Source of the DNA: Thermus filiformis
Lineage (GTDB): Bacteria; Deinococcota; Deinococci; Deinococcales; Thermaceae
Direction of reading: 5' to 3'
NCBI RefSeq assembly: GCF_000771745.2
Contig: NZ_JPSL02000039.1
Location: 62,001 to 126,000 of the forward strand
DNA length: 64,000 bases
Shown here: positions 1-9,345 of the stretch, piece by piece
Position numbering within the stretch: the stretch's first letter is position 1
How the letters are laid out: each line of letters starts with the position of its first letter
The notes under the pieces: generated by a model
The model's database searches: none
What the model was told of the DNA's origin: nothing
Seen by the model: the letters and a program-made list of their open reading frames with translations, nothing else
Made by a program: the position numbers and the translations under genes

Positions 1-641
<641 letters not shown>

Positions 642-669
642 GGGCGCCCCGCCCCAAGCGGGTGCGCCC
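642..669. terminator. Two-part hairpin after csaA
   Basis: Directly after the csaA stop, GGGCGC (642-647) pairs with GCGCCC (664-669), and an inner CCCGC/GCGGG stem (648-652/658-662) closes a CCCAA loop with one bulged T. There is no T-run, so it is a weak or atypical terminator candidate. The convergent SIS gene ends 60 bp further on. Confidence 0.5.
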
Positions 670-683
670 CGCCGGGATTGGGT

Positions 684-732
684 GGCTTGCCGGGGCCCCC
701 AGCTTGGCGCAAGCCAAGCTGGGGTGGTATTA
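684..732 (-). repeat. Stop-codon hairpin repeat, locus A
   Basis: On the minus strand the unit reads stop TAA, then TACCACCCC, the arm AGCTTGGC, loop TTGC, arm GCCAAGCT, then GGGGGCCCCGG. The TAA (730-732) is also the stop codon of the SIS-domain gene, so the repeat begins inside the gene's last codon. See the finding on this family. Confidence 0.85.
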
Positions 733-1752
733 GAGGGTGCGGGTGACCTTCCCCAGGTAGGGGGGCCGGTCCACGTCCACCCCCCTCGCCCGGCCCAGGG
801 CCGCGGCCAGGGGGTAGAAGGCCCGCACCAGGAGGAGGGGGTCCAGCTCCGGGGAGAGCCGGGTGGGAAGGCGCAAGGGGTGGGGGGCGAGGGCCAGGGC
901 CTCCGGCTCCGAGGAGAGGACCAAAACCCGCGCCCCCTTCTCCTTTAGGGCCTCCAGAAGGGCAAGGAGGTCCTGGAGGGGCCGGTCCTGGGCCAAGAGG
1001 AAGAGGAGGGGAAGCCCCTGGGAGAGGAGGGCGATGGGCCCGTGCAGAAGCTCCGCCGCCGAGACCGCCTCCGCGTGGAGGAGGGCCACCTCCTTGAGCT
1101 TCAAGGCCGCCTCCCCCGCCGCCGCCAGGGTGAAGCCCCGGCCCACCACGTACGCCCCTTCCGCCTCCACCAAAGCCTCCAGCTCCCCCTCCGCCTCGGC
1201 CCGGTCCAGGGCCTCGGGCAAAAGGGGCAGGAGGGAGAGGAGGGTCTTGTCCTCCTGGAGGTGGGCCAGGAGGTGGACGGTAGCCGCCAGCATGGCCAGG
1301 AAGGACTTGGTGGCCGCCACCGCCTTCTCCTCCCCCGCGTGCAGGGGGAGGACCACCTCCGCCAACTGGGCCAGGGGGCTCGCCTCCCGGTTGACGAAGG
1401 CCACGGTGAGGCTCCCCCGCGCCCGGTGGGCCCGGGCCACCTCCACCAGGTCCGGGCTCTCCCCGGACTGGCTGTAGGCCAGAAGCAGCCCCCCCGCCCC
1501 CGGGACCTGGCCGTAGAGGGTGGTGACCGAAGGGGCCAAGGGGGCCACGAGCAGCCCCAGGCGGGCCTCGAGGAGGTACTTGGCGAAGAGGGCCGCCTGG
1601 TCCGAGCTCCCCCGGGCCAGGGTGAGGGCGAAGGGGGGCATCTTCCGCTTTAGGAAGCGGGCCAGGCTCCTCACCTCGGGCTCGTTCTCCTTAAGAAGCC
1701 GCTCCACCACCCGGGCGGCCTCCCGGGCCTCCTGGACCATCAGGGGCTCCAT
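730..1752 (-). CDS. SIS-domain aminosugar isomerase/deaminase (GlmS-C/AgaS-like)
   Basis: A 340-residue protein with two SIS sugar-phosphate-binding domains. It contains [15 protein letters not shown] (first phosphate loop), SQSGESPD, and near the C-terminus LLHGPIALL, as in the isomerase half of GlmS and in NagB-II/AgaS enzymes. No glutaminase domain is present, so it is not a complete GlmS. The likely reaction is interconversion of amino- and keto-sugar phosphates; the exact substrate cannot be told. The start at 1752 has TAGGAT 7 nt upstream. It is divergent from uvrA, and its stop codon lies in a hairpin repeat. Confidence 0.85.
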   Translation of the reverse strand: MEPLMVQEAREAARVVERLLKENEPEVRSLARFLKRKMPPFALTLARGSSDQAALFAKYLLEARLGLLVAPLAPSVTTLYGQVPGAGGLLLAYSQSGESPDLVEVARAHRARGSLTVAFVNREASPLAQLAEVVLPLHAGEEKAVAATKSFLAMLAATVHLLAHLQEDKTLLSLLPLLPEALDRAEAEGELEALVEAEGAYVVGRGFTLAAAGEAALKLKEVALLHAEAVSAAELLHGPIALLSQGLPLLFLLAQDRPLQDLLALLEALKEKGARVLVLSSEPEALALAPHPLRLPTRLSPELDPLLLVRAFYPLAAALGRARGVDVDRPPYLGKVTRTL

Positions 1753-1759
1753 GCCCTAT

Positions 1760-1785
1760 ATCCTACCCGCGGGGGGTGGTATACT
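1760..1785. promoter_or_regulatory. Divergent leaderless promoters of the SIS gene and uvrA
   Basis: Minus-strand TAGGAT (1760-1765) stands 7 nt before the SIS start. Plus-strand TATACT (1780-1785) stands 7 nt before the uvrA ATG at 1793. The two start codons are only 40 bp apart, so each -35 region would fall in the other gene's coding start. Confidence 0.65.
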
Positions 1786-1792
1786 TCTCCAG

Positions 1793-4636
1793 ATGGACCG
1801 AATCATCGTCCGCGGGGCGCGGGAGCACAACCTGAAGAACGTCACGGTTGAGCTTCCCCGGGGAAAGTTCATCGTCATCACCGGGGTCTCGGGCTCGGGA
1901 AAGAGCACCCTGGCCTTTGACACCATCTACGCGGAGGGGCAGAGGCGGTACGTGGAAAGCCTCTCCAGCTACGCCCGGCAGTTCCTGGGCGTGATGGACA
2001 AACCGGAGGTGGAGTCCATCGAGGGCCTCTCCCCCGCCATCTCCATAGACCAGAAGACCACCAGCCACAACCCCCGCTCCACCGTGGGCACGGTGACGGA
2101 GATCCACGACTACCTCCGCCTCCTCTTCGCCCGGGCCGGGACCGCCTACTGCCCGGAGTGCGGCCGCCCCATAGAGAAGCAGTCCGCCACCGAGATCACC
2201 GACCGCCTCCTGAAGCGGTCGGGCCAGCGGGCCATCCTGCTCGCCCCCTTGGTCCGGGGGAGGAAGGGGGAGTACCGGAAGCTCTTCCAGCAGCTCATGA
2301 AGGAAGGGTACGCCCGGGTGCGGATAGACGGGGTCATCTACCCCCTCGAGGAGGCCCAGTCCCTGCGGCTGGAAAAGTACGAGAAGCACGACATAGACCT
2401 AGTCATAGACCGGGTGGTCCTCAAGGAGGAGGAGCGGCCCCGGATCGCCGAGGCGGTGGAGCTGGCCCTCCTCCGGGGGGAGGGGCTTTTGCGGGTCTTC
2501 TACCCGGACTCGGGGGAGGAGGAGCTCTACTCGGAGAAGTTCGCCTGCCCCGAGCACGGCTCGGTCCTGGAGGAGCTCGAGCCCCGCGTCTTCTCCTTCA
2601 ACGCCCCCTACGGGGCCTGCCCCGCCTGCTCCGGCCTGGGCTTTCGGCAGGAGTTTGACCCCGCCCTCATCGTCAACCCCGAGCTTTCCTTGGCCGAGGG
2701 AGCCATCCTCCCCTGGGCCCGGGGGCGGGACACGGGCCGGAGCTACCTCTGGGACCGGCTTAGGGCGCTGGCCGAGCACCTGGGCTTTGACCTCAAGACC
2801 CCCTGGAAGGACCTCCCCCAGGAGGCCAAGGAGGCGGTCCTCTACGGCCTCCCCGAGCCCTTTGAGGTGGTCCTCAAGCGGGGGGGGAAGGAGACGTTGC
2901 GCTTCCAGGTCCACTACGAGGGGGTCATCCCCTGGCTCACCAAGCGCTACCAGGAGAGCGAGTCCGAAAGCGTCCGGGAGGCCCTGGAGGAGTACATGGC
3001 CCTGCGGCCCTGCCCGGCCTGCGGGGGGACCCGGTACAAGAAGGAGGTCCTCTCGGTGAAGGTGGCCGGGAAGAACATCGCCGAGGTCTCGGCCATGCCG
3101 GTGCGGGAGGCCCTGGCCTTCTTCCGGGAGGTGGAGGAAAGCCTCCCCCCCTTCCAGGCCCAGATCGCCCGGCCCATCCTGCGGGAGATCACGGAGCGGC
3201 TGGGGTTCTTGGTGGACGTGGGCCTGGACTACCTGACCCTGGACCGCTCGGCCAACACCCTCTCCGGCGGGGAGGCCCAGAGGATCCGCCTGGCCACCCA
3301 GGTGGGCTCGGGGCTCACGGGGGTGCTCTACGTCCTGGACGAGCCCTCCATCGGCCTCCACCCCCGGGACAACCAGCGCCTCATCCGCACCCTCAAAAGG
3401 CTCCGCGACCTGGGGAACACCCTCTTGGTGGTGGAGCACGACGAGGAGACCATGCGGGCCGCGGACTGGATCGTGGACATGGGGCCGGGGGCGGGGATCC
3501 ACGGGGGGGAGGTGGTGGCCCAGGGGACCCTGGAGGACATCCTGAAAAGCGAGAAGAGCCTCACCGGGGCCTACCTTAGGGGGGAGAAGCGGATAGAGGT
3601 GCCCCCCACCCGGCGGAAGGGCAACGGGAAGTGGCTCGTCCTCAAGGGGGCGCGGGAGCACAACCTGAAGGGGGTCACCCTGCGCATCCCCCTGGGCCGG
3701 TTTGTGGCCGTGACCGGCCCCTCGGGGAGCGGGAAGAGCACCCTGGTCCACGACATCCTCTACGCCGCCTTGGCCCAGAGGCTGATGCGGGCCAAGACCA
3801 CCCCGGGGGCCTACGAGGCCCTCGAGGGGGTGGAGCACCTGGACAAGGTGATAGAGATAGACCAGTCCCCCATCGGTCGCACCCCCCGTTCCAACCCCGC
3901 CACCTACACGGGGATCTTTGACGAGATCCGCGACCTCTTCGCCAAGACCCCGGAGGCCCGCAAACGGGGCTACGGTCCGGGCCGCTTCTCCTTCAACGTC
4001 AAGGGGGGCCGGTGCGAGGCCTGCCAGGGGGACGGGACGGTGAAGATTGAGATGCTCTTCCTCCCCGATCTCTACGTCCCCTGCGAGGTCTGCAAGGGGA
4101 AGCGGTACAACAAGGAGACCCTCGAGGTCAAGCTCCGGGGCAAGAGCATCGCCGACGTCCTGGACATGACGGTGGAGGAGGCCCTGGACTTCTTCCAGAA
4201 CGTCCCCACCATCGCCCGCAAGCTCCAGCTCATGCTGGACGTGGGCCTGGGCTACATGAAGCTGGGCCAGCCCTCCCCCACCCTCTCGGGCGGGGAGGCC
4301 CAAAGGATCAAGCTCGCCACGGAGCTGGGCCGCAAGGCCACGGGCCGCACCCTCTACATCCTGGACGAGCCCACCACCGGCCTCCACTTTGAGGACGTGG
4401 CCAAGCTCCTCTCCGTCCTCCACCGCCTGGTGGACGCGGGGAACACGGTGGTGGTCATTGAGCACAACCTGGACGTGGTGAAGACCGCGGACTGGGTGAT
4501 TGACCTGGGCCCGGAGGGCGGGGACCGGGGCGGGGAGATCGTGGCCGAGGGCACCCCGGAGGAGGTGGCCCGGACGGGAAGCCCCACGGGGGTCTTCCTG
4601 GCCCGGATCCTGGGGCCCCTGGTGGCGGCGGACTAG
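1793..4636 (+). CDS. uvrA: UvrABC excinuclease subunit A
   Basis: Damage-recognition ATPase of nucleotide excision repair; dimerises and loads UvrB. It has 947 residues, normal for the family. Two ABC ATPase halves are visible: Walker A GVSGSGKS near residue 31 and GPSGSGKS in the second half, signature motifs LSGGEAQRI twice, and Walker B LDEPS/LDEPT. CxxC zinc modules appear as CPECG, CPACS-type and CEACQ/CEVCK. Open frame extends upstream to 1520, but the ATG at 1793 has TATACT 7 nt before it and gives the conserved [14 protein letters not shown] start. Confidence 0.98.
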   Translation: MDRIIVRGAREHNLKNVTVELPRGKFIVITGVSGSGKSTLAFDTIYAEGQRRYVESLSSYARQFLGVMDKPEVESIEGLSPAISIDQKTTSHNPRSTVGTVTEIHDYLRLLFARAGTAYCPECGRPIEKQSATEITDRLLKRSGQRAILLAPLVRGRKGEYRKLFQQLMKEGYARVRIDGVIYPLEEAQSLRLEKYEKHDIDLVIDRVVLKEEERPRIAEAVELALLRGEGLLRVFYPDSGEEELYSEKFACPEHGSVLEELEPRVFSFNAPYGACPACSGLGFRQEFDPALIVNPELSLAEGAILPWARGRDTGRSYLWDRLRALAEHLGFDLKTPWKDLPQEAKEAVLYGLPEPFEVVLKRGGKETLRFQVHYEGVIPWLTKRYQESESESVREALEEYMALRPCPACGGTRYKKEVLSVKVAGKNIAEVSAMPVREALAFFREVEESLPPFQAQIARPILREITERLGFLVDVGLDYLTLDRSANTLSGGEAQRIRLATQVGSGLTGVLYVLDEPSIGLHPRDNQRLIRTLKRLRDLGNTLLVVEHDEETMRAADWIVDMGPGAGIHGGEVVAQGTLEDILKSEKSLTGAYLRGEKRIEVPPTRRKGNGKWLVLKGAREHNLKGVTLRIPLGRFVAVTGPSGSGKSTLVHDILYAALAQRLMRAKTTPGAYEALEGVEHLDKVIEIDQSPIGRTPRSNPATYTGIFDEIRDLFAKTPEARKRGYGPGRFSFNVKGGRCEACQGDGTVKIEMLFLPDLYVPCEVCKGKRYNKETLEVKLRGKSIADVLDMTVEEALDFFQNVPTIARKLQLMLDVGLGYMKLGQPSPTLSGGEAQRIKLATELGRKATGRTLYILDEPTTGLHFEDVAKLLSVLHRLVDAGNTVVVIEHNLDVVKTADWVIDLGPEGGDRGGEIVAEGTPEEVARTGSPTGVFLARILGPLVAAD

Positions 4637-4642
4637 GCGGCC

Positions 4643-5233
4643 TCAGCGGGCGAGGGCGCCCTCGAGGAATAGGGAGAGGGTCTTGCGCATTTCCCCCTTC
4701 AGGTCCTTTTCCGGGGTGTAGGCGGCCCAGCGCAGGGCGGTGAGGAAGTAGAGGTCGGCCAGGGTGCGGCCGATCCGCTCCAGGGAGAGGTCCTGGCGCA
4801 CCCGGCCCTCCTTGCGCAAGGGGGCGAGGAGCTCGGCCAGGAAGTCCCCCAGGGGCAGGGCCTCAAAGGCGGCCTTGGCCCGGAGGGGGTCGGGGTTGAG
4901 GAGCTCGTAGAACAGGGGGGTGAGAAGGTCCTTCTCCCGCATCGTCCCCTCGGCCAGCTCGTCCCAGAGCCACTTCAGGACCTCCAGGCGCGGCTCGCCC
5001 CGGGCCAGGCGGCGCAGGGCCTCCTCCTTGAGCCCGGAAAGGAGCTGGCTCCCGTAGTCCAAAAGGACCGCCTCCTTGTAGGGGAAGTAGTTGAAGAAGG
5101 TCCCCCGGGAGACGTGGGCGGCCTTGGCGATGTCGCTGGCGGTGGTGGCCTGGAACCCCCTTTCCCGGAACAGGGCCAGGGCCGCCTTGAAGATGCGCTC
5201 CCGCCTCCTTTTCTTCTGGTGTTCCCTGAGCAT
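4643..5233 (-). CDS. TetR-family transcriptional regulator
   Basis: A 196-residue regulator. The N-terminal helix-turn-helix spans roughly residues 15-55, with the recognition helix in ASDIAKAAHVSRGTFFNYF; the C-terminal ligand/dimer domain is variable, so the ligand is unknown. Frame is open to 5269, but TACAAT lies 6 nt upstream of the ATG at 5233, with a TTGAAA -35 (5264-5269) at 18 bp. GTTTAAAC between -35 and -10 is a possible self-operator. It follows the nitronate monooxygenase/DJ-1-like pair on the same strand and ends 6 bp from uvrA, tail to tail. Confidence 0.9.
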   Translation of the reverse strand: MLREHQKKRRRERIFKAALALFRERGFQATTASDIAKAAHVSRGTFFNYFPYKEAVLLDYGSQLLSGLKEEALRRLARGEPRLEVLKWLWDELAEGTMREKDLLTPLFYELLNPDPLRAKAAFEALPLGDFLAELLAPLRKEGRVRQDLSLERIGRTLADLYFLTALRWAAYTPEKDLKGEMRKTLSLFLEGALAR

Positions 5234-5239
5234 GGGGAT

Positions 5240-5269
5240 ATTGTATTCGGGTTTAAACTCTTCTTTCAA
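5240..5269 (-). promoter_or_regulatory. TetR promoter with internal GTTTAAAC palindrome
   Basis: -35 TTGAAA (5264-5269) and -10 TACAAT (5240-5245) on the minus strand with an 18-bp spacer. The palindrome GTTTAAAC (5251-5258) lies in the spacer, a common place for TetR-type self-repression. It overlaps the last codons of the upstream DJ-1-like gene. Confidence 0.5.
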
Positions 5270-5753
5270 TCACGTTTTGTCCCCAGTCCCAGAGGGCCGC
5301 CCAGAGGTCCATCCCGCCCCGGGTGGTCCAGACCCGGCCCTCCCGGTGCCAGGGGGCCTCCTCCACCCGGTAGCCCTGGGCCAGGAGGAGGGGGGCCACC
5401 CCTTCTGGAGCGGCCACCCGGGGGGGGAGCCTGCCCGCCTCGGCCAGGAAGAGGTGGGCGTTCTCCCCCACGAAGACGGCCTCCAGGTCCTCCCAGACCT
5501 CGTCCAGGAAGGCGAGGTAGACCGGGTCGGCCCCCCAGCGCTCCACCCCTTCCGCCCCCGGGAGGACCAGGGCCCGCAAGGAAGGGCGGGCGGGGAAGGC
5601 GTAGGTGGGGGTCCAGACCGCCCCCGCCCGTCCCAGGAGGGCCCGGCGGCCCTTGGCCAGGGTGGCCCGCTCCAGGCCCAGGGCCCGGGCCGCCTCCAGG
5701 GCCAAGGCCGCCTCCACCTCGTAAAAACCCGGAAAGAGGAGGACGCCCAGCAT
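5253..5753 (-). CDS. DJ-1/PfpI (class I glutamine amidotransferase-like) protein
   Basis: A 166-residue protein whose start (MLGVLLFPGFYEVE) resembles DJ-1/PfpI and AraC-type amidotransferase-like domains, which open with LLFPGF.EIE. The expected nucleophile Cys after the central strand is not obvious, so catalytic activity is uncertain. Its ATG overlaps the stop of the nitronate monooxygenase gene (ATGA at 5753), indicating translational coupling. It ends within the promoter of the TetR gene. Confidence 0.6.
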   Translation of the reverse strand: MLGVLLFPGFYEVEAALALEAARALGLERATLAKGRRALLGRAGAVWTPTYAFPARPSLRALVLPGAEGVERWGADPVYLAFLDEVWEDLEAVFVGENAHLFLAEAGRLPPRVAAPEGVAPLLLAQGYRVEEAPWHREGRVWTTRGGMDLWAALWDWGQNVIERRV

Positions 5754-6604
5754 CAGGGAAGGGCCGCCTTGGCCGCCTGGTACTCGGCCACCAGGCGCTC
5801 CACCACCTCCTTGGCCGAGGGGATGTCCTGGATGAAGGCCACCCCGTGCCCGGCGGAGTAGACCTCCTTCCAGGCCTTACCCCCCCCGCTTCGGAAGCGC
5901 TCGAGGGACTCCCGGAGGAAGTTGGCGTGCACCCCCGTCACCTCGGGGGTGTAGACGATCTCCTCCGGGGTGGCCCGCAGGAGGGCCTCCTTGTACTCCA
6001 AAGGCGCGGCCGACTCCCGGGTGGCGATGAACCGGGTGCCGATGTAGGCCCCGTCCCCCAGGGCCAAGGCCGCCAGGAGCTGCCGGCCGGTGGCGAGCCC
6101 CCCCGCGATCAGGACGGGGACGCCGAAGGCCTCCTTAAGCCAAGGCCCCAGGACGAAGGGGCTCACCTGCCCGGCGTGCCCCCCGGCCCCGCAGGCCACC
6201 GCCACCAGGGCGTCCGCCCCGGCCTCCACCGCCTTCTTGGCGTGGCGGTGCCCCACCACATCGCACCAGACCACCCCGCCGTAGGCCTTGACCCGCTCCA
6301 CCACCCGAGTAGGGTCGCCCAAGGAGGTGACCACCAGGGGGACCTTCCGCTCCACCACGGCCTCCAGGTCGGCCTCGAGGCGGGGGTTGTCCTTCAGGAT
6401 CAGGTTCACCCCGAAGGGGAGGTCGGGGAAGGCCTCGAGGAACTCCCGGAAGCCCTCGTGGGTGCGGAAGTTGAGGCTGGGGATCACCCCGATCCCTCCG
6501 GCCTCGGCCACTGCCTGAAGAAGGGGGGCGTTGGACACCAAGAACATAGGGGCGGCCACGATGGGGTAGCGGATGCCCAGCATCCTCGTGATGGCGGTCT
6601 CCAC
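5753..6604 (-). CDS. Nitronate monooxygenase / FabK-like flavoprotein
   Basis: A 283-residue TIM-barrel flavoprotein. It contains APMF near the N-terminus, the GAGGHAG loop typical of nitronate monooxygenases (formerly 2-nitropropane dioxygenases), IAGGLATG and a GTRFIAT phosphate-binding segment for FMN. Family members oxidise nitronates or reduce enoyl-ACP (FabK); the sequence does not decide between them, though GAGGHAG favours the first. The GTG start at 6604 has TAAAAT 7 nt upstream. It heads an operon with the DJ-1-like and TetR genes. Confidence 0.8.
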   Translation of the reverse strand: METAITRMLGIRYPIVAAPMFLVSNAPLLQAVAEAGGIGVIPSLNFRTHEGFREFLEAFPDLPFGVNLILKDNPRLEADLEAVVERKVPLVVTSLGDPTRVVERVKAYGGVVWCDVVGHRHAKKAVEAGADALVAVACGAGGHAGQVSPFVLGPWLKEAFGVPVLIAGGLATGRQLLAALALGDGAYIGTRFIATRESAAPLEYKEALLRATPEEIVYTPEVTGVHANFLRESLERFRSGGGKAWKEVYSAGHGVAFIQDIPSAKEVVERLVAEYQAAKAALP

Positions 6605-6640
6605 GTCCCCGATTTTACCGAGTTCAAGGATAATCGGGGA

Positions 6641-7810
6641 GTGGACCGCGCCCTCCGCCTCTCCCTCCTGGAAGGCCTCTTCGCCATCCTGTTCATCAAC
6701 TGGAGCACCGGCGTCCTCGTCACCGGCTACGCCCTTTCCCTGGGGGCGGGCCCCCAGGCCCTGGCCCTCCTGGGGGCCCTGCCCTTCCTGGCCCAGCTCG
6801 CCGCCCCCCTGGCCCTCCTCCTAAAGGGAAGCCGGAAGGCCCTGGCGGTGCGGCTCAACCTCCTGGCTCGAAGCGGGTTCGCCCTGGCCCTCCTCCTCCC
6901 CCTGCTTCCCGAGGGGGTCCGGGTACCGGGGCTCCTTCTCGTCTCCGCCTTCTCCCAGCTCCTCTCCGCGCCCGTGGGGGTGCTCTGGCTGAGCTGGATG
7001 GCCGACCTGGTGCCCCCGGAAAAACGGGGGGCCTACTTCGGCCTCCGCAACGCCCTTTTGAGCCTGGTGGGCACCCTGGGCAACCTCCTCGGGGGGTATA
7101 TGGTGGACCGCCTGCCCCGGCTGGGGTACCCCCTGGTCCTGGGGCTCGGGGTTCTCTCCGGCCTCCTCTCGGTGGGGGTCCTCAGGCTCCAGCCCGAGCC
7201 CAGACCCGCCCCCGCCGCCCCGCCCTGGCCCCAGCTGCAGGCCGCCCTCTCCGACCGGGCCTACCTCCGGTACCTCCTCCTGGTCCTGGCCTGGTTCCTG
7301 GCGGTCATGCTGGGCGGCCCCTTCGTCGTCCCGTACTTCCTCTCCTGGGGCGGCCTCTCCATGACCCAGGTGGGGCTTTGGACCGTGGTCTCGGCCTCCT
7401 CCGGCCTCCTCTTCGGACCCCTCTGGGGACGGGTGGCGGACCGGAGGGGCCACGCCTACGTCCTCTTCTGGACGGGGCTGGTGGCCGCCCTGATGCCCCT
7501 CTTCTGGCTCTCGGCCTCGGCGGCCTTCCCTTGGCCCATCTGGGCCAGCGCCCTCTTGGACGCCCTCGCCTGGAGCGGCCTTAACCCCGCCCTGACCAAC
7601 CTGGCCCTGGGCCGGGCCCCCGCCTCGGCCCGGAACGGCTACCTGGCCCTCTTCTGGGTGGCCCTGGGCTTAGGCGGGATCCTGGGAAGCCTCCTGGCAG
7701 GGGGGCTTTCCGGTCCTTCCCGGCCCACCCCCTACCACCTGCCCATCCTGGCCTCGGCCCTCGCCCGGCTCCTGGTGGTGTTGTGGCTCTTCCCCAGGGA
7801 GCGCGCCTAA
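6641..7810 (+). CDS. MFS transporter
   Basis: A 389-residue major facilitator protein with about 12 hydrophobic segments and the A-like loop motif DRxxRR-type sequence between the halves (WGRVADRRGHAY). Substrate unknown. The GTG at 6641 is preferred: GATAAT lies 6 nt upstream, and the first helix follows at once (LEGLFAILFINW). It is divergent from the nitronate monooxygenase operon, whose TetR member could regulate both (inference). The TAA stop (7808-7810) begins a hairpin repeat. Confidence 0.85.
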   Translation: MDRALRLSLLEGLFAILFINWSTGVLVTGYALSLGAGPQALALLGALPFLAQLAAPLALLLKGSRKALAVRLNLLARSGFALALLLPLLPEGVRVPGLLLVSAFSQLLSAPVGVLWLSWMADLVPPEKRGAYFGLRNALLSLVGTLGNLLGGYMVDRLPRLGYPLVLGLGVLSGLLSVGVLRLQPEPRPAPAAPPWPQLQAALSDRAYLRYLLLVLAWFLAVMLGGPFVVPYFLSWGGLSMTQVGLWTVVSASSGLLFGPLWGRVADRRGHAYVLFWTGLVAALMPLFWLSASAAFPWPIWASALLDALAWSGLNPALTNLALGRAPASARNGYLALFWVALGLGGILGSLLAGGLSGPSRPTPYHLPILASALARLLVVLWLFPRERA

Positions 7811-7860
7811 TACCACCCCAGCTTGGCTTGCGCCAAGCTGGGGGCCCCGGTAAAGCCTTT
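7808..7860 (+). repeat. Stop-codon hairpin repeat, locus B
   Basis: Starts with the MFS stop TAA, then TACCA and arms 7816-7827 and 7832-7843, a 12-bp perfect stem closed by TTGC. GCCCC and GGTA follow; GGTA can pair with TACC at the left edge, leaving a one-sided bulge. AAAGCCTTT continues into the shared tail. Confidence 0.9.
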
Positions 7861-7915
7861 CCCAAGCCCCATGACCAAGCCGCGCATGCGAAGGAAATGG
7901 CAGAAAAGGGTATAA
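7861..7915 (+). repeat. Conserved tail between hairpins, with a 9-codon open frame
   Basis: A tail of about 55 nt also found (minus strand) at 30589-30643. Within it, 7886-7915 reads as a 9-residue peptide frame MRRKWQKRV followed by TAA. The second copy gives MRRKRQKRV then TGA. It is probably part of the repeat element; translation is not shown. Confidence 0.6.
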
Positions 7916-7950
7916 CACCCCAGGCCCCGCGCCAAGCTGGGGTGGCATCA
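7916..7950 (-). repeat. Stop-codon hairpin repeat, locus C (degenerate)
   Basis: Minus-strand copy starting with the TGA stop of the glycosyltransferase gene (7948-7950), then TGCCACCCC and AGCTTGGC. The right arm is disturbed, so only the outer CCCCAG/CTGGGG pairs. It faces locus B, giving both convergent genes a copy at their 3' ends. Confidence 0.75.
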
Positions 7951-9345
7951 GGAGGGGCCGATCCCCTTGCGCCGCATCTCCCCCCACTGGCCCCGCTTCC
8001 GGACCACCTGGAAGGTGGCCAGGAAGCGTTCCAGGGCCAGGACCTGGCGGTAGCCCAGGGTCTCCACCAGGGCGTAGAAGAGGAGGAGCACCCGGTCCCA
8101 AAGCCTCGGGTAGCGCTTGAGGAGGAGGGTTTCCATCCCGATCCCCAGCTGGGAGAGGAAGACCCCGAACCCCAGGGCCAGGAGGAGGAAGAGAAGGGCG
8201 AAGGGCCAGTTCACGAGGCCGAGCGCGGCGAAAAGGGGAAGGAGGAGGTAGCCCAGCACCTCCACCACCGGGGCCAAGGCCTCAAAGAAGAGGAAGTAGG
8301 GCATGGCCACGAGGCCCAGCCGGCCGTAGCGGGGGTTAAAGAGCATCTTTCGGTGCAGGAGGAGGACCTCCCATAGCCCCCGGTGCCAGCGGTTGCGCTG
8401 CCGCCTCAGGGTGCGCCAGTCCGAGGGGACCTCGGTGTAGCAGATGGGGTCGGGGGTGTAGAGGATGCGGTAGGGCCGCCCCTCCTCCCGGGCCGTGCGG
8501 TGGAGGCGGACCACCAGCTCCATGTCCTCGCCTACGGTGTCCGTGCGGTAGCCGCCCACCTTTAGGACCTCCTCCCGGCGGAAGACCCCAAAGGCCCCGG
8601 AGATGATGAGGAGGGCGTCCATGGCGCTCCACCCCGCCCGGCCCAGGAAGAAGGCCCGGGCGTACTCAATGATCTGCATTCTCTCCAGGAAACCCCGGGG
8701 AAGACCCAGGCTCTCCACCACCCCGTCCCGGACCACCGCCCCATTCAGAGGCCGGATCGTCCCGCCCACGGCCAAGACCCGGTCGTCCTCCAGGAAGAGG
8801 CGGCTCGCCCGGAGGAGGGCCTGGGCGTCCAAGAGGCTGTCCGCGTCCACCCCGGCGAAGAGGGGGTAGCGGGCCAGGTTGAGGCCCGCGTTTAGGGCGT
8901 CGGCCTTGCCGCCGTTCTCCTTGTCCACCACCAGGAGGTTGGGGTGTTTCAAGGAGCGGAAGACCCCCCGGACGGGCTTCGTTCCAAGGCGCCTACGGTA
9001 GACGGGGTTCACCTCCACCAGGGCGAAGGCCTCCTTCAGGACCTCGAGGGTCCGGTCCTTGGGCCCGTCGCAGACCACGATCACCTCAAACTCCGGGTAG
9101 TGGAGGGCGAGGAAGGAGCGCACCGAGGCCACGATGGTCTTCTCCTCGTTGTAGGTGGGCACCAGGATGGAGATGGGCAGGTAGGCCTCCCGCTCCAGGA
9201 GGTCCTTCAGGGCCACTTCGGAGAGCTCCCGGGCGTACCGGGCCACCATCCGGAGGCCGAAGAGGGCGAAGAGGGCGTAGAGGAGGTTGAGGAAGGCGAA
9301 GTACCAGAGGACAAGGACCTGGTAAAGGAAGAGCACCGTCTCCAT
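7948..9345 (-). CDS. Processive family-2 glycosyltransferase (polysaccharide synthase type)
   Basis: A 465-residue membrane glycosyltransferase. N-terminal helix at about 5-35; GT-A domain with VPTYNE (62-67), DGPKD (93-97), DAD (167-169, metal and UDP-sugar), GED (272-274, catalytic base) and QRNRW (316-320), the QxxRW signature of processive synthases such as PgaC, NodC and BcsA. Helices at about 345-425 would form the secretion channel. The likely product is an extracellular polymer; sugar unknown. The ATG at 9345 overlaps the stop of the HEAT gene (ATGA); upstream open frame is rejected. Last gene of the kinase operon. Confidence 0.88.
   Translation of the reverse strand: METVLFLYQVLVLWYFAFLNLLYALFALFGLRMVARYARELSEVALKDLLEREAYLPISILVPTYNEEKTIVASVRSFLALHYPEFEVIVVCDGPKDRTLEVLKEAFALVEVNPVYRRRLGTKPVRGVFRSLKHPNLLVVDKENGGKADALNAGLNLARYPLFAGVDADSLLDAQALLRASRLFLEDDRVLAVGGTIRPLNGAVVRDGVVESLGLPRGFLERMQIIEYARAFFLGRAGWSAMDALLIISGAFGVFRREEVLKVGGYRTDTVGEDMELVVRLHRTAREEGRPYRILYTPDPICYTEVPSDWRTLRRQRNRWHRGLWEVLLLHRKMLFNPRYGRLGLVAMPYFLFFEALAPVVEVLGYLLLPLFAALGLVNWPFALLFLLLALGFGVFLSQLGIGMETLLLKRYPRLWDRVLLLFYALVETLGYRQVLALERFLATFQVVRKRGQWGEMRRKGIGPS

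Noticed and set aside
1520-1792. Upstream extension of uvrA
   Set aside because: It runs antisense through the SIS gene; the family start and the TATACT box fix the ATG at 1793.
2399-4465. Long minus-strand open frame (688 codons) opposite uvrA, and similar long antisense frames elsewhere
   Set aside because: High GC removes stop codons from shadow frames; compositions are Gly/Pro/His/Arg-rich with no domain logic, and the plus strand holds clear genes.
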